From Erpetoichthys calabaricus (Eukaryota > Chordata > Cladistia > Polypteriformes > Polypteridae), in contig NC_041401.2 of assembly GCF_900747795.2 (NCBI RefSeq), positions 70,237,688-70,301,687 on the forward strand: a DNA stretch of 64,000 nt. Direction: 5' to 3'. Below, piece by piece: positions 22,991 through 35,134 of the stretch (the first letter of the stretch is position 1; each line of letters starts with the position of its first letter). The notes below the pieces were generated by a model. The model was not told the origin of the DNA and made no database searches. It saw only the letters and a program-made list of their open reading frames with translations. The position numbers and the translations under genes are program-made.

Positions 22991-24169
22991 CTTGATGATT
23001 TGCTCAGTCAATGTATAGCACAGTGTCATGACAACTTTAAAAGTAAAAAAAATAGGAAATAATTAAAAAAACATTAATCACAGACAAAGGCTTCACCTTA
23101 CACAGATTGTCAACAATCAAGCAGCATACCATTACTATACACTGAATATGTGTTTTAAAATTGTCAGTCTGTTTTTTGCAGTTCATATTTTAATACAGAA
23201 ACATGCAGATTTGCTCTTTGTGTTACAAAATGGCAGAAGCTGGAGAACAAAGCCTTAACTCAAAACTGCATGAGACGAGCCGGCAACACCTGTAATTTGA
23301 AGTCAACAAATACTATACGTTGCTGTTTTGGAGTACCCGAAAAGAACCCTTACGGATAGTTTAACTTGACCTCAATTTGAACACACGTCAATGGAGCAGA
23401 TAGTCGCTGATCACTGAACCGCCTTTCAACAAACGCTTCGGTGCGTCTTTCAGCCACGGTGGCACAATGTACGCGCTACTGCAATACGGGTCCATTGTTC
23501 TGTATTTTCAGTGCAGTGAGCTGATGTTGCAAGTATGGAATTTTTACGTTTTTTTTCTGTGTTGGTGGGAGTTTCTTCTTGCATTGTCAACAGTGTGACC
23601 ATACGCCCTCTTTCGGGTACCTAAAAATGCACACGGCCGTGATTTCCAAATAGCCTAAAATGTCCGGGATCTGACGATGCGTTCATGTTGTCACGTTCTT
23701 TCTATTATCGACGCGCGTTCCTTGTGTACTTACATTGCTTTGTCCCTTCTCTGTGGCCACTATTGCACAACTGCTCGCTTACAGTCAGACTAGCTGAGGA
23801 GCTTTCTGGATTGAGGAGTTTTCAATCAAACTTTATTAAGCCCTAGCTGAGGGACTCGTAGACATTTTAAAATTGCACACTGCGTTATTTTATGATCTTG
23901 CGAGCTGCGTAGTTGCCATTATTAAGAAAGGCAGTTGAATTTGCATGAATGGCAGTTTGGTTCATTATACAGTCCAAGAACGGATTAATGAATATGTTGC
24001 CCTAGACTGCAGCCTAGGTGGCCCCCGATTTACCGTTGGAGAAACAAAAAGTAATTGGATTAATTTATTTTAAAGAACTTGTACAACTTCATAGGAAACT
24101 GAAACGATAATATCGTAAATTACGGATATACCATACAGTGCCTTCGGGGATGGACTGGTCACTGGGGCT
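22991..24169. other. No gene recognised
   Basis: Mixed AT- and CpG-bearing intergenic sequence. No domain-bearing frame. Confidence 0.45.
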
Positions 24170-24370
24170 AACGGGAAGAACCCCGCCGCGGTGTGCTTTT
24201 CAGTGTTGTGCTCTCGAGCCACAAACTGTAAGTGCAGGCACAGTGGCGCGCGCGCGAGAGTGAGAGTGAAAGAGGCGCGACGTGCACGCGCCATCCTCAG
24301 TGCTCCTGTCCAATCACGCGATGCTATTAAACCTCGGCCGACCCGCACCGATGCACGTGAGAAAAATGCT
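24170..24370. promoter_or_regulatory. CpG-rich segment, possible orphan CpG island
   Basis: Dense CpG (for example cgcggtgtgc, gcgcgcgcgcgag, gcgacgtgcacgcgcc, gccgacccgcaccga) with CCAAT at about 24310, in an otherwise CpG-poor area. The long - strand frame across it (24546-24070) is arginine-rich and looks compositional. It could be a promoter of an unseen transcript; no exon is identified. Confidence 0.3.
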
Positions 24371-24550
24371 TGAGGGGAGACTGAAGGTGGAAAACCGTTT
24401 TTAATTTTGTGAACAAATAGACGTTTTGTGCGGAAGAGACTGCAGTATGCTCGGCGTGTAGAAGTAACACGTTCAATGACACTCGTTCTTGCATGTCTTG
24501 CGCGGAAGGGCCGACAGAAATGTACACGCTGTATACATATATACAATTAA

Positions 24551-24959
24551 CCCATTAACTGCCACGATCCCCATTTGGGGATCATGTACTTTAAACCGGG
24601 AGGAAATCCTTCTCCAAGCCAGCCAAGAGTCGTGTTCCTGTTGATATCAGAACCTCTGGAACTGGTCACTACATTGAACGCACAGAAATGGGCAAACAAA
24701 GGAAGTGTGCAGTGTGTAAGACTAACGCAAGAAAACAGTGCTGCAAATGTAATGTTGGACTACGTGTTGAGTGTTTTCCAGTATGTCACCAAAACTAGGT
24801 AGTATGTGTCATGATCCCCATTTGGGGATGGCCAAAATTTTGAAATGTTGGAAAATGTACAAATGTTGAGATTCAAAATATATGTTTTCCTTATTAAGCA
24901 GATGTTAATCTATAACAATAAAGCGAAAATATTCGAAAAAAATTTTGGCAGTTAATGGG
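24551..24959 (+). mobile_element. 409-bp non-autonomous piggyBac-like element keeping the transposase cysteine-rich tail
   Basis: Flanked by TTAA (24547-24550 and 24960-24963) with perfect 14-bp terminal inverted repeats cccattaactgcca / tggcagttaatggg. Subterminal copies of gatccccatttggggat lie at 24566-24583 and 24813-24829. Inside, 24688-24798 reads MGKQRKCAVCKTNARKQCC then KCNVGLRVECFPVCHQN and a stop: eight cysteines and a histidine spaced like the C-terminal zinc-binding domain of piggyBac transposases. The preceding in-frame residues (VPVDIRTSGTGHYIERTE) fit the linker before that domain. The DDD catalytic core is absent. Confidence 0.85.
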
Positions 24960-24963
24960 TTAA

Positions 24964-25879
24964 TAAGGGAATAATCAGCCACCCTTGTGGTGAAGGGTAA
25001 GTTGAAACATTAGGGATGCTAGGTGTTTACAAGACAACATCATGGTCATAAGATTGATCCTTCATTTTATTTTCTTTCGTGTATCTAAACTGTTTTATCC
25101 TTTACTTTTCAAGAACGTGAACTTTCAAACATGTTTAGTGGGGGTTTGTTCTTTTTAATACTCTGGTTATTGAAGCCAGTATTTGCCACAAGGGGCACAA
25201 GTGGATAACATAGTTATCATTCATTGTTGTTGACCCAGGGATCTGGTGTGCTTATCACCAATTCTGTGTGTTTGGGACACAATTAGAGAGCAAACACATA
25301 GAGTTAAAATGAAAATGACAAAGTAAAGAAAACATTTAAAGACATGGCATAAATACAGCTGTTTCATACATATAACTATGACATTACTGCACTTTTCTTA
25401 ATGCAAAAGAAGAGAAGGAATTAAGGTTAAATAATTGAACAATGAGATTACTTAAAGTTTAAAAAGATTAATTGATAGTGAAAAAGGTAAAAAAAAAAAA
25501 ATATTCATTAGTTTGAGGATCAGAACTGAATTTTAGCATCAGTGCACTACACTACTTTACATTATAAATCACCAGGGAGTAATATGTTCAAATGCATTAA
25601 CGGGTGCAAGAATAGTTGGTTAGTTTATCCACCTATGGCTGTGAGGATGTAGCAGTGATGAATTACCATTAAATGCCAAATTTGTGCAAAAGATGCCCCA
25701 ACGAAAGTGTAAGTATAAAGACAGGTTAAAAATAAATATCTATTTATGACCTGGATGTAATATTGCATGGTGCATATGTGCCTTAGCAAATAAAGGTATT
25801 AGTGACTTAAAAGTGCGTATTTACTCTACAAAGCACAAAACTGTTGTTAAGGGAGAGAATGCATCAGCTATTTTGTGAG
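24964..25879. other. No gene recognised
   Basis: AT-rich intergenic sequence with no recognisable repeat or coding domain. Confidence 0.45.
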
Positions 25880-27140
25880 ACCAGGTGAAAGAAGTTTCCT
25901 CTACCTTTGACACAGTCAACCACCTGCTCCTCTTTGCCACTGTCTCTGAACTTGGTATCACTAGGATTGCCCTCAGGTGAATTGAGACCTACCTCCTGTG
26001 CAGATCCTACCATGTGTTCTGCCATAAAAAGATGTCAGAAGTTCACGAGTCAAGCATGGGGATACCCCAAGGACTGGTGGTGGGCCCTCTCCTCTTCTTC
26101 CTATACACCTCCTCATTAGGCCCTATCAGGATATTCCATGGTCTTTCTTATCAGAGCTATGCTGATGATACGCAGCTTTATCTATCATTCCCTTCAGAGT
26201 ACCACATGGTATCAGCATCTCTGCATGTCACACTGATATTGCGACTTCGATGAAGGAACACCATCTGAGCACAATCTGGCAAAAGACAGACCTGCTTGTT
26301 ATCCCAACTTGTCTGCCTGTTCAGCACCATATTTCTATTAAACTTGGCTCATAATCTCTTAACACCCAGCATAATCGGTACAGAACCTTAGGGTGGGTGC
26401 CATGATTTCTGGGTCTTTCAGATCCACTCTACACAATATCTCCAAGACCAGACCATATCTGACAAAGGATGCAGCACAACTCCTGGTCCAGGCTTTGGTC
26501 TTGTCACATCTGGACCGCTGCAGTTCTGCAGATGATTTCCAAATGCAGCACCATTGCTGGTGTCCAAACATCTGAGGCACGCACATGTCACTCTTCTGAT
26601 GACTACATTGACTCCCTGTAGCAGCATGCATTAAGTTCAAAACCTTGATGCTTGCCTACAGACTAGTCAATGGATAAGCACCTGTTTATATGCTGTATAT
26701 ACATATATGAAGACACTTGTGAGGTTCTACACAGCTTCTCAACAACTCCAGTCTGTTGATTGTTTGGTGATGCCACTTCTGCATGATATTAAATCTCAGT
26801 CCAATTTCTTTTCATTTATAACTGGTGGGACAAACTGCCCACCTTCATTCGAAATGTTCACTCCATCTATGCATTTAAGAAGCGTGTGAAGACTCTCATT
26901 TTTGGTAAATTTCTGTGTAACCAACCTGTTTGGTATTTATAACTTAGGAATTGTAACTCACTTGTATTTTGTTTTGAGTTCTTCACTTCTGATGATCAAT
27001 TCTGTAACCTTGTCCTTTAACACTTGTTCCCAAACAGTCCCCTAAGGCTGATGTTTACTCTATCATGTTGACTTCATTTGCAAGGTCACTTTAGATAAAA
27101 GCATCTGCTAAGCAAATAAATGCAATTGTAAATATATGGG
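25880..27140 (+). mobile_element. L2-type LINE, RT and 3' UTR, degenerate
   Basis: Reading + frames: FDTVNHLLLFATVSELGI, GIPQGLVVGPLLFFLYTSS, the catalytic area SYADDTQLYLSF, TRPYLTKDAAQLLVQALVLS, then 3' blocks near 26600-26900. Frame breaks occur near 26000, 26260 and 26520. It ends in the same 3' UTR as 20680-21370 (cacttctgatgatcaattct). The 5' half is missing. Confidence 0.85.
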
Positions 27141-27559
27141 GAATAATGTTTATTTATTTGTTTGGGCCTCAAAGCGCTTCATTAAACTTAACCAATTTTG
27201 CAATCAATGAGTTATTATGAAGAATTAAACAAATTCATTTTATATTCAGATGGTTTTTAATTTCACTGTGTTTAAAAAATTATTTTTGCCACCATGAAAG
27301 AGAATCGGCAAGCATTCAAGTATTTAAAAAGCTTAGTAAAAAATTGAATTTGAAAGAAGCTTTCTTTAGAAAGAGTGATATGTCGATTTACCCGAACCTC
27401 TTTTCCCGTCCACTTTTTTAGAAACCAAAATATGGTCACTCTGATTTGTCAAGGACGTGTGCTTAGGTTAACTGTCGATTTCAAAGTGGCATCTTGTGTG
27501 GGCTCCCATAATTGACCGGCGCCCAATTACAGCACATGTCCTGCTTTGAGCCCAGTGCT

Positions 27560-28144
27560 GCCGCAGTAGGCTCCGGTCCCTCGCGACGGTGCATCGGATA
27601 ACAAGGACTTGAGAAAGTTATTCTTCCTTATTTTCAACGACGTTTCGAAACAAATAAAACACGAAATATAGGAGACACGAGAATGGCGATGTTGCGTTAG
27701 AAACAGTCCGTATTAAAAGGAATATAGTCCCTATTAAAAGGATGCGACACCCTGACGTCACTTCCGCGTTTACGAGAGCGGTTAAGTTTTGCGGGACTCA
27801 GTCCGATGCGGTTATGCTGTTTCTCGCGCAGTCCCCACAGCCTAGTTGGAGTTTTTGTGATTTGCAGCGCAGACAGAGGCCTGTTGATCAAGCAGACGGT
27901 CCGCCCAGATGTTTTCATTTTAGACGATGTCTTACTCGTCTGTGGAACGGGGAATTTTATGTGGATATGAATCGAAAGTGCAGTGTTGGATTTTGTTTCT
28001 TTCTGTCGCTTCATATTTAAAATCGACGCAATGAACAACGAATTGTTATTAACTCATAATTAGTTATTTTTTGTTTTTCAAAGTCACATTTAAATTTCAT
28101 GACAGCAGGCCATTCTACAGCTGGTAAATGCGAAGAGTAGCAGA
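27560..28144 (+). promoter_or_regulatory. rilp upstream region and 5' UTR, with CRE and ETS-like sites
   Basis: Directly upstream of the rilp start codon. The palindromic CRE TGACGTCA lies at 27753-27760, overlapping CACTTCCG (reverse of an ETS core) at 27759-27766. CpGs cluster over 27740-27960. No TATA box is obvious. The transcription start is not defined here. The position, CpG content and CRE/ETS pair fit a TATA-less housekeeping-type promoter. Confidence 0.5.
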
Positions 28145-28501
28145 ATGGACAAGAGCTTTGAATGCCCGTATTGGGCGCTGACGGTGGACGACGTGTACGA
28201 CATCGCCAAGTCGATTGGGGCAGAGGTGGAGAAGTTACTTGACAATTATGGCAAGGAGAGTGTCGAGGGACTGGTGCCCAAGACTGTCAAAGTTCTGGAG
28301 CTATTGGAGCACTTCGCGGCTCGAAATCGAGCAGTTCTGGAGGTCGCAGGGGCCGAGCACGAGCTGTTGCGCGCCTTTGGGAACCCTCATGCCCAGCCGC
28401 CGCCACCACCGCCACGGAAGAGTGCGGCGCCAGAGGACGAAGAGGCGGCATCGGCGTCCTTTACTGCAGCTACGGGGAATATGAGCCGGAGCGAGATTAG
28501 G
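28145..28501 (+). CDS. rilp: rilp coding exon 1 (residues 1-119, RH1 domain)
   Basis: ATG at 28145 opens MDKSFECPYWALTVDDVYDI; the first in-frame Met and the start of RH1 homology. The exon contains the helical RH1 region (DDVYDIAKSIGAEVEKLL) that in the family binds dynein light intermediate chain or myosin V, then a PPPPPP run and an acidic/alanine linker. The donor is AGG|GTGAGA at 28502, phase 0. The first intron is 10.8 kb. Confidence 0.95.
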
Positions 28502-31500
28502 GTGAGAGGCTCTGTCCTCCCGACTAATCGTATGTATGTGTCAGTAGAGACAGTAGAATGCCTGGCCTTAATGTGTAGTGTGGTGCAGTTTGAGTTAAGC
28601 TATCTTGAAGCCATTGAAACATAACTAGCAAGTCCTTGTCATCTTCGAGTCGACTTTATGATTTGAAAGTACGTTACATTTATTCATTAGCTGACGCATT
28701 TATTCAAGGTAAAGTTCAAGTGGGCGTTATTGTCATACTGTTAATACCTGGGCAAGACATTGATATGAAATCTTTATGCAAGGTGGCTTACAATATTTGA
28801 GATAGAATTGGTTACATTTTTTGACATGCTCATGGTCACACAGTATCAGTAGTGAGATTTGAACACACATACTCCGGATCTGAAGTCGAAAGCTGTGACT
28901 ACACTGTATAAGCTTCCCCTAGAACGAATATAATTATTATTATAAAATTTATTTTATGCATGTAGACATTGTTTTGTATTTTTTTTTTAATTCTAACTTG
29001 ACTATTATAACTCTTTGTATGTGTGAGTGAATTAGGATCTCATCTGTCATCTGAAACTGAAGGCAGAATTTGGCTATTTATTCACCAGCTACTAATGCAG
29101 CTTCTATACTTTTTATGGGAGCCTAAAGGAGGGTTAGCATTTCCCAGTGCTAGTCTGTCTGTATTGGCCTCCGATTTGGTGAAATGAATCAAGTTTGTTT
29201 TCAAAGCTTTGCAGGGTTTGGTTCCATATTGTTATCTCGGATCCACTGTGTCTTTCCAGAACTCTCGGACCTAGTAATCCAATGTTGCTTTTGGTCCCAA
29301 TTAAAATACCTCACCCACCCAAACCCCACCCCCCAATAGTCTACTACTATCATGTCCTCCTATTCAAATTATAACGCTTGAAGACCAAAATTTTTTTTCC
29401 CTCGATTTAGGAATCCTTGTAAGACTTGAAATTTGTTTACTTATTTTACTGCAGGTTTTATTATTTCATTTTAAATTTTATTTTTACTTTTATGTGGCAA
29501 CACACTATAAGAGCATGCTTCTTTGATTCAGATTTACTTTTTACTGAATTAACCCCTTGGTCCTCATGTGTTGTTTCTGAATGTGCTATAGAAATAAATT
29601 TGATTGCCGTAAACAAGTTATATTGAACGTGTTGTAACTTGAACAGGGCAAAGCTGTGAACCTCTGCTTGTTCAGATACAACCTATGGAAGTCACTCAAG
29701 TCTGTATGTTCTGTAGTGTCAGTAACATCATGCAACATCACAACGCTGAGTAACGTCAAAAGTGTATGATATACAAATAAACTTGCAGAAGTAGAAATGA
29801 AGTATTAATAAGATGGGTGATAAAGTCTGGAAAGGACCTGAGAACAGAACAGACAATCGTCCATTCATCCTTTTTCTAAATTTGGCAGGAGCAGATCTAT
29901 TCTGTTCAAAATATCAGGAATCATCAATATATAAAGCAGATGCCAGTATATTACTGAGGACATTCATACCCACACATAAGTAGAGATATGCGTTCGAACC
30001 AGGGCTGTAGTAGCAGATTAAACTACGTCAGTGGTTAATTGTATAGAGCTACATGCAGGAAAATCACTTTAGCAAAGCAAGAAAGGAAAAATACCAGTGT
30101 AGCTATTAAAACCTGAGGGGCAATGACATCCCTGAACTTGGTTCATTTCTTGACAGGACATTCCTTTTTTTTTTTTTGTTTTTGTTAAATTACCCAAGAC
30201 AAATTTACCTACTATTGACACACCCAACCATAATAAATTCAGTATAGCCACACAGCACAACTTTTATTTCTAGCATATCCTTCATTTCTTTTGTCAGAAC
30301 ATTCCTTCACTATGCAATTACGTAACTGATGATCATGAACATTTAACTTTTTAAAAGTTTTAATCATTACATCTCAGTAAGCTAGCCTATTGCAGAGCAC
30401 AATTCTGCATTTTCTGCTAAGACTTACAGTTTAGTCACAATTTAGCCTGTAGTGCCCCTGAAATTACTGCAGGAAATTTGGACATATTTTCACGAAATAT
30501 TCCAAGTGGCTTGCAGGACATGCCTTTTTCAAGGTAAATTTTCAAATGTTGAAGGAGTTTGTGTGACAGTTGCCATCTGTCGAAGGAAAGAATGTGTATT
30601 TAAAACAAACTTGAAAAACTCAACAAAAAAAAAAAACGTTGCATTTATTATTTTTATTCTTGGAGCTGTCTCTTGCTGATTTGATGTCAGTGTTATAAAA
30701 CTTAAGAGGATACTCTGCTTCAGAAATGCTGATGCCTAATTCTAGACTGCAGAATTGTGGCCCGGCTTGAAGGTCACAACATCTCATTTTGGTTTATAGC
30801 TTAGCTGCATGTACTGTTTGAAATGCTGTACAATTACTTTTTAATTGCTGGAGCTGTGAAAGTCTGCCTGAAGTGTTCCTTGTTATTTTCACAAGGTCTG
30901 GTTCTAACTGTATATGCGCCAGTTAAGTAAGGATACTATTAAAATATATTTTATACATCTGCAGAAGGGAAATTCTTAATACATTCTGATGTGTGTGTGT
31001 ATGTGTGTGTTCTGATATCTGAGTAACTGATATCTAATTGATTACCCGTTGAAATATACTGGTTTTAGATTAAGGAATTGTATTGCATCTTTCAACAGCA
31101 CATACTGTACACAGTATTACAGTCCAGAATCTTACTTATAAATTGTTTATATACTGTATTTCAGCTCACTCTGATACAAGACATGGATTGTAGAAATGAC
31201 TTTGGAGTATTTAGTAAAAGGGATCCAAAATCTTTAGATGATTTTCTAGCTCTGAAGCCACATGATTTTGTTTTTTGTTTAGTATTTTTCTCATTTTATT
31301 TTTTTATTGCACCCATTTCAGTAAGTGCAAAACATATTGTCATATTTAATGATGGTATGTTACTGGAATGATAAGTGGAGACATTGCCTAAATCAAACTT
31401 CTTCTTCTTTCGGCTACTCCTGTTAAGGGTTGCCACAGCGGATCATATTGTCCGCATATTGATTTGGCAAAATTTTACACTGGATGCCCATCCTGACGTA

Positions 31501-34500
31501 ACCCTCCCCATTTATCTGGGCTTGGGACTGGCATGAAGAAACACACTGGTTTGTGCATCCCCTGTGGCTGGGTTACATTGCCTAAATCAAGTGAATAATA
31601 TAAATATGCATAACTAATAAGGCACAAAACTGATATTAAATATTTATTGGAATATTTAAGAGGTGATCACAGCATTTTGTTGTAGACATGATGTCTTCAT
31701 CACTGCCATAACATGTTCTACTGAGACAGACTTTCAAATTGGGGAACAGATGATAGTCACACATGGCCAAGTCCGAAGAACAGTGTGTATGTGGCATCTC
31801 TCCAAATACATAGTTTTAAAAAGCAGCCTTTGTGAATGATCGCATTGTCTTGAAGCAGTGGTAGGTTGGTTGAAAGATTTCCTTGTGGGTATTTTCTGTT
31901 TGGCTGCCACTAACGGCAGAGCAGATTCTTTTAAGCTATGTTATCAACATGGTCATCATGAAACTTGTGCATAAAACCTTGCTGGCACTGTGGCAACATT
32001 TCCTTTGTTGTTGATGTTGAAGGCAGACCAGATATGTGTCATGCCCATCTCTTTGACTGTAACATATGAAGGTAACATGTTATCGCATTAACTATGTGAC
32101 AACAAATCTTTGAAGGGAAATTGTTCCATAGCGTTAGAAATCTAACATTAGCACAATAAATAATTTTGTGGTTTTCAACATCAGTGTTTATATTAATTCT
32201 CACACTAGATACATACGGCATAAATGTTAAAATACTGGAGTTTTTTTTAATTCACATACAGTCATATGAAAAAGTTTAATTCTTTGGATTTTTGTTTATC
32301 ATTGGCTGAGCTTTCAAAGTAGCAACTCCTTTTAATATATGACATGCCTTATGGAAACAGTAGTATTTCAGCAGTGACATTGTTATTTTTTTTTTTTTTT
32401 TTTGTTCTTTATTTCACCTTATACAATTTCTTGTATTAGGAATTTGTTAGTTTTCGCATATCCCTTGGGGTCAGAGCGCAGAGTCAGCCGTTGTACAACT
32501 CCACTGGAGCAATTGAAGGTTAAGGGTCTTGCTCATGGGCCCAGCAGAGTAGGATCTCTTTATTGGATTAACAGAAAGTATGCAATATGCCTCATAACAA
32601 AATTAGACAGGTGAATACATTTGGGCACCCCAACAAAGATATTACATCAATACTTAGTTGAGCTTCCTTTTGCAAATATCACAGCCTGTAGATGCCTCCT
32701 TGATGAGTGACTAGATTCTGGATGGAGGAATTTTTGAACCATTCTTTCATATAAAATCTCTCCAGTTCAGTTAAATTTGATGGCTGCCGAGCACGGACAG
32801 CCTGCTTCAAATCATACCATAGATTTTCGATGATATTCAAGTCAGGGGACTGTGACAGCCATTCCAGTACATTGTACTTCTCCCTCTGCATGAATGCCTT
32901 TTTAGATTTCGAACTGTGTTTTGGGTCATTGTCTTGTTGGAATATCCAACCCCTGCGTAACTTCAACTTTGTGACTGATGCTTGAACATTATCCTAAAGA
33001 ATTTGTTGATATTGGGTTGAATTTATCCAACCCTCGACTTTAACAAGGGCCCCAGTCCCTTAACTAGCCACACAGCCCCAGAGCATGATGGAACCTCCTC
33101 CAAATTTGACAGTATGTAGCAAGTGTTTTTCTTGGAATGCAGTGTTCATCTTCCGCCATACAAAGCGCTTTGTTATGACCAAATAACTCAATTTTTGTCT
33201 CATCAGTCCAAAGCACTTTGTTCCAAAATGAATCTGGCTTATCTAAATGAGCATTTGCATACAACAAGTGACTCTGTTTGTAGCATGAGTACAGAAAGGG
33301 CTTCTTTCTCATCACCCTCCCATACAGATGTTCTTTGTGCAAATTGCACTGAATTGTAGAACGATGTACAGATACACCATCTGCAGCAAGATGCTCTTGC
33401 ACGTCTTTGGAGGTGATCTGTGGGTTGTCTGTAACCATTCTCACAATCCTGCGCATATGCCGCTCCTGTATTTTTCTTGGCCTGCCAGACCTGAGTTTAA
33501 CAGCAACTGTGCCTGTGGCCTTCCATTTCCTGATTCCATTCCTTACAGTTGAAGCTGACTGTTTAAACTTCTGAGATAGCTTTTTGTAGCCTTCCCCTAA
33601 GCCATGATACTGAACAATCTTTGTTTTCAGATCTTTTGAGAGTTGCTTTGAGGATCCCATGCTGTCACTCTTCAGAGGAGAGTCAAAGGAAAGCACAACT
33701 TGCAGTTGACCACCTTAAATACCTTTTATATCTCATGATTGGACACACCTGTTTATGAAGTTCAAGGCTTAACAAGCTAATCCAACCAATTTGGTGTTGT
33801 AAGTAATCAGTACTGAGCAGTTACATGCATTCAAATCAGCAAAATTACAAGGGGACCAAAATTTTTGCACAGCCAGTATTTCACATTTGATTTTATTTCA
33901 TACAACTAAATACTGCTTCACTAAAAATCTTTGTTCAGAAAACACCCCAGTACTCAGATGTTATCTTTTTTGTTGAATGTAGAGTAAATTATTATGCAGG
34001 CTGAGAGGGGTTCCCAAACTTTTTCATATGACTGTATATTAGTAAATAGGAGCTAATCTTGGCCACTTACAAAATCAACATCATAGAATAATCTTTTCAG
34101 GTTTAGGATGAAGATTTTGAACACTCCTCGCATGCATAACTTACGACATACAGCTCTTTAAGTGTCCATTTGGCATTGGAAATGTAATCATCACTTGATT
34201 ATATGTGCAGGCACAAACCACTTGATTTTGCAGAAAATAAAATTCTGCACGGATGTAAGCCTCCAGGAAAAGTAGGTCCTTAGGACACAGCAATGCATGC
34301 AATGACCATGGTTGTGCTGGGTGTCACGTGACAGTGCAAAGCTGTGACTTCTGTCTGTTTAACACCTTCTCCCATCCTTTATCTAGACTAGAGTGAGAAA
34401 TATTTCCAGGTATTATTAGAGTTACTCAAGCAGAGCACAGTTAAACAATACATGTATATAATCTACTGTATATGTAATCAACAAAAGCTACATTTTGTTC

Positions 34501-35062
34501 TCTTATTGGATGTTCTGTTCTTCCAAGATTCAGTCCCATGCATTCTTCCTCATAGCTCATACCCTGTAGTGTGTGGGTTAATGTCAACAGATAATAAACA
34601 ATGTTACTGACTCAGTCCACCCCCCCAACTTGGCATGCAACAACTGAAATTCTATATGTAGAAATTGTTTTGGGGCAATGTTTGCAATAGAAACGTTATA
34701 TTTAAAATAAAGGTTGTTTGTTTTTTGTAGCCCTAGAAGAGCTAGTAGACTAATTCCAGGGTTGAAAGTTTTGAGCTATGAGGAAACATGGAAGGAATTG
34801 ACTCGTTTCATCTTAAGCAAGTGGACATTATAAGGTGACATGTTGAAATTTTTTGAAAGGAAAGTAAGGTGTTATATGCAAGAGGTTAATTTACCTTTTC
34901 TTTAGGAACACAAATACAGAACTGTGTTAATCATAAAATATTAAATATTGACAAGCATTTTTTCACAAAATTACTTTTAAGATAAATTAAACACATTGCC
35001 ATGTTATATAAATAAAATTAGTAAATTTGCGATCTTCAGTTTCTGTATGAATATATATACTG

Positions 35063-35134
<72 letters not shown>

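Noticed and set aside
24070-24546. 158-codon - strand ORF
   Set aside because: Arginine/alanine-rich reading over a CpG-rich block; no domain, no splice context and no homology I recognise. Open by composition.
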